Under the pieces are notes generated by a model. It was not told the DNA's origin. It saw only the letters and a list, made by a program, of their open reading frames with translations, and searched no databases. This document shows positions 32,859 to 42,350 of a stretch of 64,000 bases of DNA, one piece after another. Source of the stretch: Novosphingobium mathurense (GTDB lineage Bacteria > Pseudomonadota > Alphaproteobacteria > Sphingomonadales > Sphingomonadaceae); the NCBI RefSeq assembly GCF_900168325.1, contig NZ_FVZE01000003.1, positions 1-64,000 of the forward strand, written 5' to 3'. A program made the translations under genes and the position numbers. The stretch's first letter is position 1. Each line of letters opens with the position of its first letter.

Positions 32859-35546
32859 TTAGGCGCTTGGGCGCACTTCAATGGTCGAGACGATTGCATC
32901 GCCCTTGCGTGGCACGAACTGCAGATCGAGCGCGTTTCCAGTGACATCCACCGTGACCGTGCGAGCAACCAGCGTGGATGGCGCCCCTGCTTCCCTGGCC
33001 ACATCCAAGCCGGCAAGAACGGTCTTTCCGTTGGCTTTCACATCGAAGACGCGCTCCCCCGGAGCAACCCTGGGCTCAACGAAACGCAGCGTTATGCTGT
33101 AGCGGCCCGGTTCGACCGGGAGACGATAACTGAAGTCGCCTTCTCGGAACGTGGCAAGCTGCGCATGCTCCTCATCGGGCACTATGGGTGCCAGAACAGC
33201 AGGTCGTCCACGCGGATGCTGGTCGGTCGACCCGGCGCTTCCACCCTTGAAGAACGTATCCGATCCGTAACCCCTTGCAGCGACAAGCGCGCCGCTATCG
33301 ATATAATAGCCGCTGGCTCTCGAAGCATCGAGGTTCCAGGTAACGGCATCGCGCACGTCCTTGTCGGCAAAGCTTCCCACTGCCTCGACCCGGTTCGTGC
33401 CTGCACTCAGCCGCACGTCGGACCAGACACAGACCAGGTTGTCGCACTCGCCCTGCTCACCCAGCTCCTTGCCGTTCAGGAACAGCTTGGTGCGAGGGGC
33501 GTTGCTGTAGACGCTGATGTCGGTCGTGGGATAGGCCCGCTGAACGTAGCGGCGGCCATTCACATGAACGGTGGGCTGGCCTGACCAGTGCGCGCGGTAG
33601 TAATAGAACGCGTCCTTGCGGGTTCGTCCATCATAGCTGACCAGACCCTTGGTGTTGATGTCCTTGGCATCTCCTTCCGTTCGGGTGACCGTCGCGAAAT
33701 CGAATGCGTTCCACAGCCAACTGGCGAACAGGTACGGTCGCTTCTCCAGGATCGGCCAAGTTTTCTCATGCAACCAGGATTGGTATTCCTCCGGCTGGTC
33801 GTGCCCACCCATGTCGAAGGGGCCACCAAGCGGGTTATCCGTATGGATCGAAAGCGCTCCACCCGCCCCGTATTCCGTGATCGCCTGAGGCTGCGAGGGC
33901 CGTTTTGCATGCAAGGCATCGAAATGCGGCCCCACTTCCTCGGGCTTGCCGTAGTACCATCCGAAATAACGGTTGCCCCCTGAGACTGGAACGGCATTGG
34001 CGACTATCGGCACATCCGGCATTCCACGGTCTTCACAGCACGTGGCAAGGGTCGAGGCGCGATCCGGGTCTTCATTGCGCACAATGGCCGCGAGCTCTTC
34101 CAGCATCGGGGTGGGGTCGCTCGGACTTACCTTCAGACCACGGCCGAGAAAATCCGGGCGCATCGGCCCGAAATCGACTTCGTTGGCGATGCCCCAGAGT
34201 GCGACCGAGGGATGGTTGTAATTCTGGCGGATCAGTTCGACCAATTGCTGCCGGGCCTGAGCCATGATCTCGGGCGGCGCGGCGCCCTGCGCCTTGTCCA
34301 GCGTCCAGGCCGTGACAAGCGCGATCTCGTCCCAGAGAACGAGGCCATATCGATCTGCAAGGTCATGAATGGGCTCGCCATGCTGATAGTGCGTCAGCCT
34401 GATGGTGTTCGCGCCCATGTCGCGTATGGTCGCAATACGATCGGCAATCTGCGATTTTGTCATCGCCCAGCCGGCTTCCATGCTGTCCTGGTGGAGCCCC
34501 ACGCCGTGGAGCGCCACGTGCTCTCCATTTATGAAGAAGCCCTTGTCAGGATCGATCCGGAACTGCCGGATCCCAAGGGGCTGTTCGGTACGGTCAAGCA
34601 ACCGTCCCTTGCCATCGCGCAGTTCGGTCTCCAGCGAATAGAGATAGGGGTCTTTCGTCCCCTGCCAAAGGTGCGCATCGGGCACCGTGAGTTCCTGGGA
34701 GACCTCTACCCTTCCACCGCTTTGCAAAAGGATCGGTGAAACCGAGCGAGCGGCAATCTTGCCGTCCGTGGCAACGAGCCGCGTCACGACACTGCCTTGC
34801 AGCGGCCCCGTACGCTCACTGGCAAGTTTGGCCACCACGGAGACCGTAGCCGTGCGGGACGCGATGCTCTTCGTCCGGGCATAGATCCCGGGTCCGCCAA
34901 AATCGTCCATGCTAAAGTGCGCAGCATCGGTAACAATCAACCGCACGGGCCGATAGAGACCGCCCTGGACGAAGAAATCCCCTGCCAGTGGGAGTGTATC
35001 CGCGGTCGCATTGCCCGACTGAGGCTCACTATTGTCTACCCGGACCGCCAGATAATTGCGGCCTCCCTTGTCGATCGCATCGGTAGCATCGAAGCGGAAA
35101 CGCGAGAACCCGCCGGCATGAGCACCCAATCGCTTGCCGTTGAGCCACACTTCGGCTGTGCGGCTTGCCGCATCAAATTCGAGCCAAATTCTCTTGTCGG
35201 GTCCTGCCGCCGGAGGAACAAAGGAGAGGCGATACCACGCCACGCCCATATACTTGTCGAGCTGACGGCCCGAGGAACCGGCCACATGGGCGGCGGCATC
35301 ATAATCGCCCACCCTGTTCCATGTGTGCGGAACCGTGACATTCGACCAGTCTCGATCGTCAAACTCGGGCGATTGTGCGGGAATGTCTCCCTTGCGAAAG
35401 CGCCATCCGTCCCCGAGTTCGACGACAGTACGATTGCCTTGGGCTTGCTGCGCTGGAGACGCAGCCACCGCCGGTGTTGTCGAAGGAAACAGGCAGGCTC
35501 CGGCAAGGGCCATCCAGGCCAGGCTATCGTGTTTAATCAAGACCAT
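32859..35546 (-). CDS. Glycoside hydrolase family 2 (beta-glucuronidase/beta-galactosidase type)
   Basis: An 895-residue exported enzyme: signal peptide to about residue 29, sugar-binding jelly roll (GDGWRFRKG, DDRDWSNVTVPHTWN, WYRLSF), Ig-like domain, TIM barrel with acid/base E456 (WGIANEVD) and nucleophile E558 (ITEYGAGG), then a C-terminal part with DUF4982-like (TDISVYSNAPRTKLFLNGKELG) and malectin-like (YSITLRFVEPRVAPGERVFDVKANGKTV) segments. The locus favours cleavage of beta-glucuronides or ulvan- or hemicellulose-like side chains. The ATG at 35546 sits very close to GAGGGAG; a nearby TTG (35540) is possible. It lies between the kinase and the transporter in one operon. Confidence 0.88.
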   Translation of the reverse strand: MVLIKHDSLAWMALAGACLFPSTTPAVAASPAQQAQGNRTVVELGDGWRFRKGDIPAQSPEFDDRDWSNVTVPHTWNRVGDYDAAAHVAGSSGRQLDKYMGVAWYRLSFVPPAAGPDKRIWLEFDAASRTAEVWLNGKRLGAHAGGFSRFRFDATDAIDKGGRNYLAVRVDNSEPQSGNATADTLPLAGDFFVQGGLYRPVRLIVTDAAHFSMDDFGGPGIYARTKSIASRTATVSVVAKLASERTGPLQGSVVTRLVATDGKIAARSVSPILLQSGGRVEVSQELTVPDAHLWQGTKDPYLYSLETELRDGKGRLLDRTEQPLGIRQFRIDPDKGFFINGEHVALHGVGLHQDSMEAGWAMTKSQIADRIATIRDMGANTIRLTHYQHGEPIHDLADRYGLVLWDEIALVTAWTLDKAQGAAPPEIMAQARQQLVELIRQNYNHPSVALWGIANEVDFGPMRPDFLGRGLKVSPSDPTPMLEELAAIVRNEDPDRASTLATCCEDRGMPDVPIVANAVPVSGGNRYFGWYYGKPEEVGPHFDALHAKRPSQPQAITEYGAGGALSIHTDNPLGGPFDMGGHDQPEEYQSWLHEKTWPILEKRPYLFASWLWNAFDFATVTRTEGDAKDINTKGLVSYDGRTRKDAFYYYRAHWSGQPTVHVNGRRYVQRAYPTTDISVYSNAPRTKLFLNGKELGEQGECDNLVCVWSDVRLSAGTNRVEAVGSFADKDVRDAVTWNLDASRASGYYIDSGALVAARGYGSDTFFKGGSAGSTDQHPRGRPAVLAPIVPDEEHAQLATFREGDFSYRLPVEPGRYSITLRFVEPRVAPGERVFDVKANGKTVLAGLDVAREAGAPSTLVARTVTVDVTGNALDLQFVPRKGDAIVSTIEVRPSA

Positions 35547-35605
35547 CTCCCTCGTCTCGTTTCTCTCGTACAGGCAGTGCGATCCGGTCCCGCTGGATCG
35601 GGGGG

Positions 35606-36562
35606 TTACTGCGGCACCGCTACCGGGGGATTCGGCTCGTTGCGCCCATATGGCGCCGATTGATGAAACTGCGGAATCGCCCCAGGATGCATGACACACC
35701 AGCCGGCGAGTGCATGGCCAGCCAACGCGGCATCGAGCACAGATCCACCGCCGATGCGCGCAGCCAGATAGCCGGCATTGAAGGCATCCCCTGCACCGCT
35801 CGTGTCGACAGGCGACACCGTCTTGGGCACCGGACAGGAATTCCCATCGGGCAAAAGGCATCCCCGCGCGCCCAACTTCACGATCACTTCTTCGCAGCCG
35901 AGCCCTTGCCAATGCACGGCCACTTCACCTTCGTCTCGCGCAGAACACAGCTCTGCCTCGTCGTCGAACGTCGGCAGCCCGATATTGGCGAGCGCAATGG
36001 CCTGGTCACGCCAGTACTGCGCGGCATAGCGCGATTCCCAAAGGACGGGCCGATAGTTGCTGTCGAAAGCAACAAGCCCCCCCTTCTCTCGCACCGCCTT
36101 CGCCAGAAGAATCAGGTCCCTGCGGCCCTGTGGCGGAAGGATCGCCATCGAGATCAGCGAGAAATAGAAAAGATCGGCAGCTTCGGCCTTGGCGATTGCC
36201 TCTTCGATCTCGGAAATCTCGAACATGGCCCGCGCTGCGCTGCTGTCTCGCCAATAGGTGAAGCTGCGCTCACCTTCATCGTTGGTCGAGATCGCGTAGA
36301 TCCCGGGCCGACGCGTAGGGTGGGTCACGACAAGGCCGCAATCGATCCCTTCGCTCTCCCAGGCACGACGCAGGTCCTCACTGAACGGACAACTGCCCAG
36401 TGCAGTCATGTAGGACACCCGATGCCCGGACCGTGCCAGATGCACAGCCGTGTTGAGAGTGTCCCCCCCAAATCCCATGCGCCAGCCGTCTCCTCCTCCC
36501 GGATTGCGCGAGAGTTCCAGCATGCATTCGCCGAGGCAGACGATCCTGCGCACTTCAGTCAT
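35606..36562 (-). CDS. kdgK: 2-keto-3-deoxygluconate kinase (PfkB family)
   Basis: A 318-residue ribokinase-fold sugar kinase. It opens IVCLGECMLELS, has GGDTLNTAVHLAR for sugar binding, and the anion hole and catalytic base D259 are in VDTSGAGDAFNAGY. It phosphorylates KDG, the ManD product, to KDPG for the Entner-Doudoroff aldolase (not in this window). It starts 15 bases after the manD stop. Confidence 0.88.
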   Translation of the reverse strand: MTEVRRIVCLGECMLELSRNPGGGDGWRMGFGGDTLNTAVHLARSGHRVSYMTALGSCPFSEDLRRAWESEGIDCGLVVTHPTRRPGIYAISTNDEGERSFTYWRDSSAARAMFEISEIEEAIAKAEAADLFYFSLISMAILPPQGRRDLILLAKAVREKGGLVAFDSNYRPVLWESRYAAQYWRDQAIALANIGLPTFDDEAELCSARDEGEVAVHWQGLGCEEVIVKLGARGCLLPDGNSCPVPKTVSPVDTSGAGDAFNAGYLAARIGGGSVLDAALAGHALAGWCVMHPGAIPQFHQSAPYGRNEPNPPVAVPQ

Positions 36563-36577
36563 TCCCGACCAGCGACC

Positions 36578-37786
36578 TTACCAGTTCCACATCGTGCCAT
36601 CCTCCAGCCGTGCGACCGGCAGGTAAGCTGGCTTGTAGGGATACTTCGCGGCGAGTTCCTCGTCGATGTCCACGCCATGCCCCGGGGTTTCGCCGACAAA
36701 CAGTTCGCCCTTGTCGAAACGGTAATCGTGCGGGAAGACCTCGTCCGTTTCCTCGGTGTGGCGCATGTACTCCTGGATGCCGAAGTTGGGGACCCAGGTG
36801 TCGAAATGCAGCGCACATCCCATGGTAACCGGCGACAGGTCGGTGGCACCGTGGCAGCCGGTGCGGATCTGGTAAAGAGATGCCAGGTCTGCGATCCGAC
36901 GCAAGTGCGTGATCCCGCCTGCCCCGACTACCGTCGTACGGATATAATCGATGAGCTGGTTCTGGATGAGGTCCTTGGCATCCCAGATCGTATTGAAGAT
37001 CTCTCCCACGGCCAGTGGGGTAACGGTATGCTGACGGACGAGCTTGAAGGCTTCCTGGTTCTCGGCCGGAGTGCAATCTTCCAGCCAGAAAAGCTGGTAA
37101 GGCTCCAGCATCTTGCCAAGATTGGCCGCCTCCTGCGGCGTATAACGGTGATGACCGTCGTGCAGCAGATGGTGATCGAAGCCGTAAGTCTTGCGCAGCT
37201 CCTCGAAGAGCTTGGGCACATAGTTCAACGCCTTGCGCGTATCCCAGCCGGTCACCGACGGAAGCGCTGCGTCGGCCGGTTCGTAGTAGAGCTTCCCGCG
37301 GCCGACCCCATAGGCATCCTTGATGCCGGGAACTCCGGTTTGCGCGCGTATCGCCTTGTAGCCCATGTCGATATAGTGGCCGACCGCCTCAACTGTCTCA
37401 CCAATATCGGAACCATTGGCATGACCATAGACCATCACGCCATCGCGACTGCGCCCGCCCAGCAGTTGATACAGAGGCATCCCGGCCATCTTGGCCTTGA
37501 TATCCCATAGCGCCATGTCGACCGCCGCAATCGCCCGCATGGTAACCGGCCCGCGTCGCCAGTATGCTCCGCGGTACAGGTATTGCCAGATATCCTCGAT
37601 CCTGCGTGGATCCATGCCGATCAGGCATGGAATGACGTGATCCTCGAGATACGCAACGACAGCAGTCTCACGTCCATTGAGGGTGCCGTCCCCGATTCCG
37701 TAAACGCCTTGGTCCGTGAATATCTTAAGCGTAACGAAGTTCCGTCCCGGGCACGTCACTATTACCCTGGCAGACTCAATTCTCAT
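36578..37786 (-). CDS. manD: D-mannonate dehydratase, enolase superfamily
   Basis: A 402-residue enzyme that dehydrates D-mannonate to 2-keto-3-deoxygluconate. Metal ligands D210, E236 and E262, and catalytic R147, Y159 and H212 sit at the numbers I recall for the characterised Novosphingobium aromaticivorans Man[25 protein letters not shown] and the C-terminal [13 protein letters not shown] are diagnostic. The ATG at 37786 follows GGAAGTGGCCATC; a longer frame to 37882 runs through the operator region and is unlikely. It leads an operon with kdgK, GH2 and MFS genes, divergent from uxaC-uxuB. Confidence 0.95.
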   Translation of the reverse strand: MRIESARVIVTCPGRNFVTLKIFTDQGVYGIGDGTLNGRETAVVAYLEDHVIPCLIGMDPRRIEDIWQYLYRGAYWRRGPVTMRAIAAVDMALWDIKAKMAGMPLYQLLGGRSRDGVMVYGHANGSDIGETVEAVGHYIDMGYKAIRAQTGVPGIKDAYGVGRGKLYYEPADAALPSVTGWDTRKALNYVPKLFEELRKTYGFDHHLLHDGHHRYTPQEAANLGKMLEPYQLFWLEDCTPAENQEAFKLVRQHTVTPLAVGEIFNTIWDAKDLIQNQLIDYIRTTVVGAGGITHLRRIADLASLYQIRTGCHGATDLSPVTMGCALHFDTWVPNFGIQEYMRHTEETDEVFPHDYRFDKGELFVGETPGHGVDIDEELAAKYPYKPAYLPVARLEDGTMWNW

Positions 37787-37845
37787 GATGGCCACTTCCC
37801 TCGGCACGGTAGACTGGTATGAACCCGATTTCTTGACATCGACAC

Positions 37846-37859
37846 ATTGGTCTGTCAAT
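37846..37859. promoter_or_regulatory. FadR-type operator candidate, manD/uxaC promoter (left)
   Basis: ATTGGTCTGTCAAT in the divergent control region; ATTGGTCTGTCA is also found at the gntR promoter. Sixty bases upstream of manD. Confidence 0.6.
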
Positions 37860-37870
37860 AGGATTATAAC

Positions 37871-37881
37871 TGGTTTGACCA
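37871..37881. promoter_or_regulatory. FadR-type operator TGGT-TTG-ACCA, manD/uxaC promoter (right)
   Basis: Perfect TGGT/ACCA arms 11 bases after the left site. The pair gives centre-to-centre spacing of roughly two helical turns, suited to cooperative binding. Confidence 0.65.
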
Positions 37882-38100
37882 ATATTCGAGATGGCGATAT
37901 GGGCGAAATCCAGGATCGTCCCCTTCAGGGAAGCCACCTCATGATTCCTCATGTTGCATTGAGCCTGGGCGGCCCCACTCTCAACGGCTTCATTGCCACA
38001 CTGGAAAACCCATTTATGGCGAACGAAGGACAGGCATGAATAGAGCGCGCCAGGCAATGACATACCGCCACATTGATGCACCATTTGTACGGTGAATGAC

Positions 38101-39501
38101 ATGACCAGAACACTCGAATTGCATCCCGACCGGTTGCTGCCTGCCGATCCGTCCACTCGCGCAATCGCCCGAGAGCTTTATCAAAGCATCGCTTCACTGC
38201 CGATTATCAGCCCACACGGGCATACGGACCCACGCTGGTTTGCCGCGAATGAGGCTTTTGGCAACGCCACGGATCTGCTCCTTGCCCCTGATCACTACGT
38301 GTTCCGGATGCTCTATTCACAAGGTGTGGGCCTGCAAGATCTTGGCATTGGCAAGTCTGATGCCGATCCGCGCGAGGCCTGGCGTCTCTTTGCTGAACGA
38401 TACCACCTGTTCCGTGGGACGCCTTCGCGCATATGGCTTGACTGGGTCTTCGCAGAAGCATTCGACATCGACGTGATCCTCGATGCGCGGACCAGCGATC
38501 TGTACTTCGACACGATCACCGCCAAACTGGCCACGGATGCCTTTCGGCCCCGGGCGCTTTTCGAACGTTTCAACATCGAAGTCATCGCGACCACGGAAGG
38601 GCCGCTAGATCGGCTCGAACACCATCAGGCCATTCGCGATTCGGGCTGGTCTGGGCGCGTCATCACCGCCTATCGTCCCGACCCCGTCGTCGATCCTCAG
38701 TTCGAAGGCTTTCACGACAACCTGGCCAAGTTGTCGGAACTGACCGATGAGGATTGCCATTCCTGGACAGGATATCTCGCTGCGCACCGCAAGCGCCGGG
38801 CATTCTTTGCGAAAATGGGCGCGACGAGCACCGATCATGGACATCCGACTGCACAAACCGCTGACCTGTCGGCTGATGAAGCGCAAGCCCTGTTTGCGCG
38901 CGTTACAAGGAAGGACTGCAGTCCGGCAGACGCCGAGCTCTTCCGCGCACAGATGTTAACCGAGATGGCGGCCATGAGCGTGGAAGACGGGCTCGTCATG
39001 CAACTCCACCCCGGGGCCTATCGCAATCACAATCGAGCCCTATTCGAGGGTTTCGGACGGGACAAGGGTGCGGACATTCCTTCGCGTACCGAGTACGTGT
39101 CCGCCCTCAAACCCCTTCTCGACCGCTTCGGCAACCGGTCGGACTTCACGCTTATCGTCTTCACCCTGGACGAAAGCGTCTATTCGCGCGAACTGGCACC
39201 TCTGGCAGGACATTATCCGTGCCTGCGACTGGGCCCGGCCTGGTGGTTCCACGACAGCCCAGAGGGCATGCGACGCTTCCGCAAGGCGACGACGGAGACG
39301 GCCGGTTTCTACAATACCGTCGGCTTCAACGACGATACACGCGCTTTTCTCTCCATACCGGCCCGGCACGATCTTGCCCGCCGCATGGATTGCGGCTTCC
39401 TCGCTGAACTGGTGGCGGAGCATCGCATGAACGACTGGGAGGCGGCTGAACTGGCTCAGGACCTTGCCTACAATCTCGCCAAGAAGGCCTACAAGCTGTG
39501 A
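38101..39501 (+). CDS. uxaC: Glucuronate (uronate) isomerase
   Basis: A 466-residue amidohydrolase-fold isomerase converting D-glucuronate to D-fructuronate. The metal-site HxH is H39/H41 (ISPHGHTDPRWFA). FRGTPSRIWLDWVFAEAF, AYRPDPVVDPQFEGF, MQLHPGAYRNHN, PAWWFHDSPEGMRRFRKATTETAGFYNTVGFNDDTRAFLSIPARHD are typical. I chose ATG 38101 (TRTLELHPDRLLPADP matches family starts); GTG 38092 is also in frame. The stop overlaps uxuB by four bases. The region upstream (37787-38100) holds two operators. Confidence 0.95.
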   Translation: MTRTLELHPDRLLPADPSTRAIARELYQSIASLPIISPHGHTDPRWFAANEAFGNATDLLLAPDHYVFRMLYSQGVGLQDLGIGKSDADPREAWRLFAERYHLFRGTPSRIWLDWVFAEAFDIDVILDARTSDLYFDTITAKLATDAFRPRALFERFNIEVIATTEGPLDRLEHHQAIRDSGWSGRVITAYRPDPVVDPQFEGFHDNLAKLSELTDEDCHSWTGYLAAHRKRRAFFAKMGATSTDHGHPTAQTADLSADEAQALFARVTRKDCSPADAELFRAQMLTEMAAMSVEDGLVMQLHPGAYRNHNRALFEGFGRDKGADIPSRTEYVSALKPLLDRFGNRSDFTLIVFTLDESVYSRELAPLAGHYPCLRLGPAWWFHDSPEGMRRFRKATTETAGFYNTVGFNDDTRAFLSIPARHDLARRMDCGFLAELVAEHRMNDWEAAELAQDLAYNLAKKAYKL

Positions 39502-40907
39502 ACCTCCATCCAGAAAGAGCTTGTCGCTCCACGCTGCAGCATATTCGCGTCGAGGATCGCTTCGGATACGATCGGGATGCGCAGGCGACAGGGATCGTCC
39601 ATTTCGGAATCGGCGCATTCCACCGTGCGCATCAAGCCTGGTATACTGACAGGGCCATGGATGCCGGCGACAGCGACTGGATGATCCTTGGTGTCTCGCT
39701 GCGATCAGCCGGCGTTTCGCTGGAAATGAATCCTCAGGACGGCCTCTACACTGTTACCGAGCGCTCAGGAACGAGCATGAAGTCACGCCTTGTCGGCGCA
39801 GTGCGAGACGTGCTCCTGGCGGCTGGCGAGAGCGACCGATTGATCCGGCAACTCGCATCGCCCCAAACCCGTATCGTTACATTCACCGTTACCGAAAAGG
39901 GATATTGCCAGACTCAGGAGGGCACTCTCGATTTCGCACTTGCGGACGCTACCAGCTTCTATCCCTATCTCACCGCCGCCATGCGGATCCGCCATGCTAC
40001 AGGCGGTGAGGGGCTTACCCTGCTCAGCTGCGACAATCTCTCGCACAATGGCCGGCAATTGAAGCGCCTTATGCGCCAATATCTCGAAGCCCGGGCGCCT
40101 GATCTGCTTGCCTGGTTCGATAACGAATGCCGCTGCCCTTCGACCATGGTCGACCGCATCGTACCTGCCTCCACCGATACCGACAAAGTGGAGCTTGCTG
40201 ACCGCATTGGCGTGGAAGATCGCGCGGCCGTCTTCACGGAGCCATTCAGTCAGTGGGTCATCGAAGACGATTTTGCGAGCGGACGCCCGCGTTGGGAGAA
40301 CGTCGGCGCGCAATTGGTCGCGGATGTGTCATCGTTCGAGACGGCAAAACTGCGCATGCTGAACGGTGCCCACTCTGCGCTGGCCTATTTGGGCCTGCGA
40401 GCGGGGCACGAATACGTTCATGAAGCGATCGATGATCCGAACCTCCGTCCAATTGTCGAAAGGCTCATGCGGGATGAAGCCGCACCGACGATTTGCGCAT
40501 CTCCTGGCCAGGACCTGGCCGCTTATGCATCCTCGCTGCTCGACCGCTTTGCCAACTCTGCCCTCAAGCACCGCCTAATCCAGATCGCCATGGACGGCAG
40601 TCAGAAGATCCCGCAACGCTGGCTCGCAACGCTTGAAGCCAATCGTGAACTGGATCGTCCCTGCCCCTCACTCATTGCATCGCTCAAGGCGTGGTTCGAT
40701 CACCTGCGCGGACAAAACGGCAAAGTCGAAGATCCATTGTCGGAACGACTGACCGAGCTTGCAAAGGACAGTTCGAACACAGCCCTGGCGCTATCGCTAT
40801 TCGGATCTCGAGGTCTCTTGGCTGGTACCTGGAATATCTCGGACGACGAAGTAAGGCATCGGTTAGGTGATGCCAGCGACTCTCCGACAATCGCTCGGAT
40901 TTCTTGA
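39498..40907 (+). CDS. uxuB: Fructuronate reductase / D-mannonate oxidoreductase
   Basis: A 469-residue long-chain dehydrogenase of the mannitol dehydrogenase family. IVHFGIGAFHRAHQAWYTD is the NAD-binding start; LLSCDNLSHNGRQLKRL and DVSSFETAKLRMLNGAHSALAYLGLRAG, carrying the catalytic Lys, follow. It reduces fructuronate to D-mannonate, supplying ManD. The start GTG overlaps the uxaC stop (GTGA). Confidence 0.92.
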   Translation: MNLHPERACRSTLQHIRVEDRFGYDRDAQATGIVHFGIGAFHRAHQAWYTDRAMDAGDSDWMILGVSLRSAGVSLEMNPQDGLYTVTERSGTSMKSRLVGAVRDVLLAAGESDRLIRQLASPQTRIVTFTVTEKGYCQTQEGTLDFALADATSFYPYLTAAMRIRHATGGEGLTLLSCDNLSHNGRQLKRLMRQYLEARAPDLLAWFDNECRCPSTMVDRIVPASTDTDKVELADRIGVEDRAAVFTEPFSQWVIEDDFASGRPRWENVGAQLVADVSSFETAKLRMLNGAHSALAYLGLRAGHEYVHEAIDDPNLRPIVERLMRDEAAPTICASPGQDLAAYASSLLDRFANSALKHRLIQIAMDGSQKIPQRWLATLEANRELDRPCPSLIASLKAWFDHLRGQNGKVEDPLSERLTELAKDSSNTALALSLFGSRGLLAGTWNISDDEVRHRLGDASDSPTIARIS

Positions 40908-40961
40908 AGCGCTTGGTTCGCCGGCACCTGCGCCTGTTGATCGGACCATCAATCTTTCAGC

Positions 40962-40992
40962 CCGGCCGCCGTTGCAAGCTTGCGGCGGCCGG
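40962..40992. terminator. Hairpin between uxuB and aminotransferase
   Basis: CCGGCCGCCG pairs with CGGCGGCCGG across an 11-base centre that itself holds GCAAGCTTGC. It lies between convergent genes without a T run and is probably a shared terminator. Confidence 0.7.
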
Positions 40993-41018
40993 ACGCAATG
41001 TTTGGACCAGTTAGACAG

Positions 41019-42350
41019 TTACCTGGTCGATGCCTCCAGCGCCTTGTCCAGCACTTCGACGAAGTGATCGACATTGTCCCTGGTGAAAATCAGCGGCGGG
41101 CGGATCTTGAGGATATTGTGATCCTCACCACAGGCGCTGATGAGGACACCGTCATCCCGCATCGCATTCACAACGCTGGCGGTGAGCGCACCGCTGCTGA
41201 TCTGCATTGCCTTCTCGGCGTTGATGTCTGCAGCGACGAAGAGTCCCGCTCCACGGACGTGCCCCATGCACTCATGGCGTGAACGAAGCGCTGAGACCTT
41301 CTCCAGAAGATAGGCTCCGACCTCTCGCGCGTTGTCCATGATCTTGTCGCGCCGGATGACTTGCAGCACCGCTACTGCTGCTGCGCAAGACACGGTGTTG
41401 CCCGCAAACGTATTGAAATAACGCGAACTTCTCCCGAATTTCTCTACGACATCGTGTCGCGTCAGCAGGCCAGCGATTGGCTGTCCGTTACCCATCGGCT
41501 TGCCCAGGGTGACAATATCGGGATCGACTCCATGCCGCTGGAAGCCCCACATATGGTTGCCGGTGCGACCAAATCCGGGCTGGACTTCATCGGCGACGAA
41601 AATGCCGCCGGCGTCACGGATCGCTTCGACTGCCCCCTTCAGGAAGCCTGGCTCTTCCGGCAGGATACCGTCGCTGGTGAAAATGGAGTCCACGATCAGC
41701 ATGGCAGGCTTTATGCCGTGGCGCTTGAGATCGGCGATCGCCGCCTCGACGTCACGCCGGAAACGATCGGCTACATTCGGACCGCTTCGATAAGCAGCAG
41801 GAGCCTTTACGGTGCGGACGTGGGCGCCAAGAGGAACGGCTTCGCCCAGTGTCGGCGAGAACTGCGATACGGTGTCCGTGATGCCGTGGTAGGCTGTCTC
41901 AGTGATGATAATGCCAGTGCCGCCGGTGCGAACCTTCGCGATGCGATAGGCAAGATCGTTTGCTTCGCTTCCCGAGCACGTCAGCATCATGTGCGATAGG
42001 TCGCCGCTGACGGTTGAGAGCAGTCCGTCGGCAAGTTCCAGTATGGTTTCGTGCAGGTAGCGCGTATTCGTGCAGAGCGTCGCGACCTGCTTCGTTATCG
42101 CCTCGACCACGTCGGGATGACAGTGGCCCAGCGACACGACGTTGTTGTACGTGTCGAGATAGCGGCGGCCATCGGGATCATAGAGCCAAACACCCTCGCC
42201 TCGTACAAAATGAAGAGGCTTCTGATACATAAGCCGATAGGCCGGACCCAGCAGGCGATCACGCTGCTCGATCATGCTGGCTTGATGCGCGGTCAGTTCG
42301 GCGCGCCCCGGGATGAATGCATTGACGGACGACATATCCACGATCGTCAT
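41019..42350 (-). CDS. PLP-dependent class III aminotransferase / phospho-lyase type
   Basis: A 443-residue fold-type I enzyme. PLP site: SGSEANDLAYRIAK, ETAYHGIT, D254 (GGIFVADEVQPGFGRTG) and Schiff-base K284 (VTLGKPMGNG). VRGEGVWLYDPDGRRYLDTYNNVVSLGHCHP resembles AGXT2-like enzymes, which include phosphoethanolamine and phosphohydroxylysine phospho-lyases. The start ATG overlaps the kinase stop by one base (TAATG), so the two are coupled. A kinase-lyase pair acting on an amino alcohol or hydroxy-amino acid would explain this. Plain transamination is the alternative. Confidence 0.85.
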   Translation of the reverse strand: MTIVDMSSVNAFIPGRAELTAHQASMIEQRDRLLGPAYRLMYQKPLHFVRGEGVWLYDPDGRRYLDTYNNVVSLGHCHPDVVEAITKQVATLCTNTRYLHETILELADGLLSTVSGDLSHMMLTCSGSEANDLAYRIAKVRTGGTGIIITETAYHGITDTVSQFSPTLGEAVPLGAHVRTVKAPAAYRSGPNVADRFRRDVEAAIADLKRHGIKPAMLIVDSIFTSDGILPEEPGFLKGAVEAIRDAGGIFVADEVQPGFGRTGNHMWGFQRHGVDPDIVTLGKPMGNGQPIAGLLTRHDVVEKFGRSSRYFNTFAGNTVSCAAAVAVLQVIRRDKIMDNAREVGAYLLEKVSALRSRHECMGHVRGAGLFVAADINAEKAMQISSGALTASVVNAMRDDGVLISACGEDHNILKIRPPLIFTRDNVDHFVEVLDKALEASTR

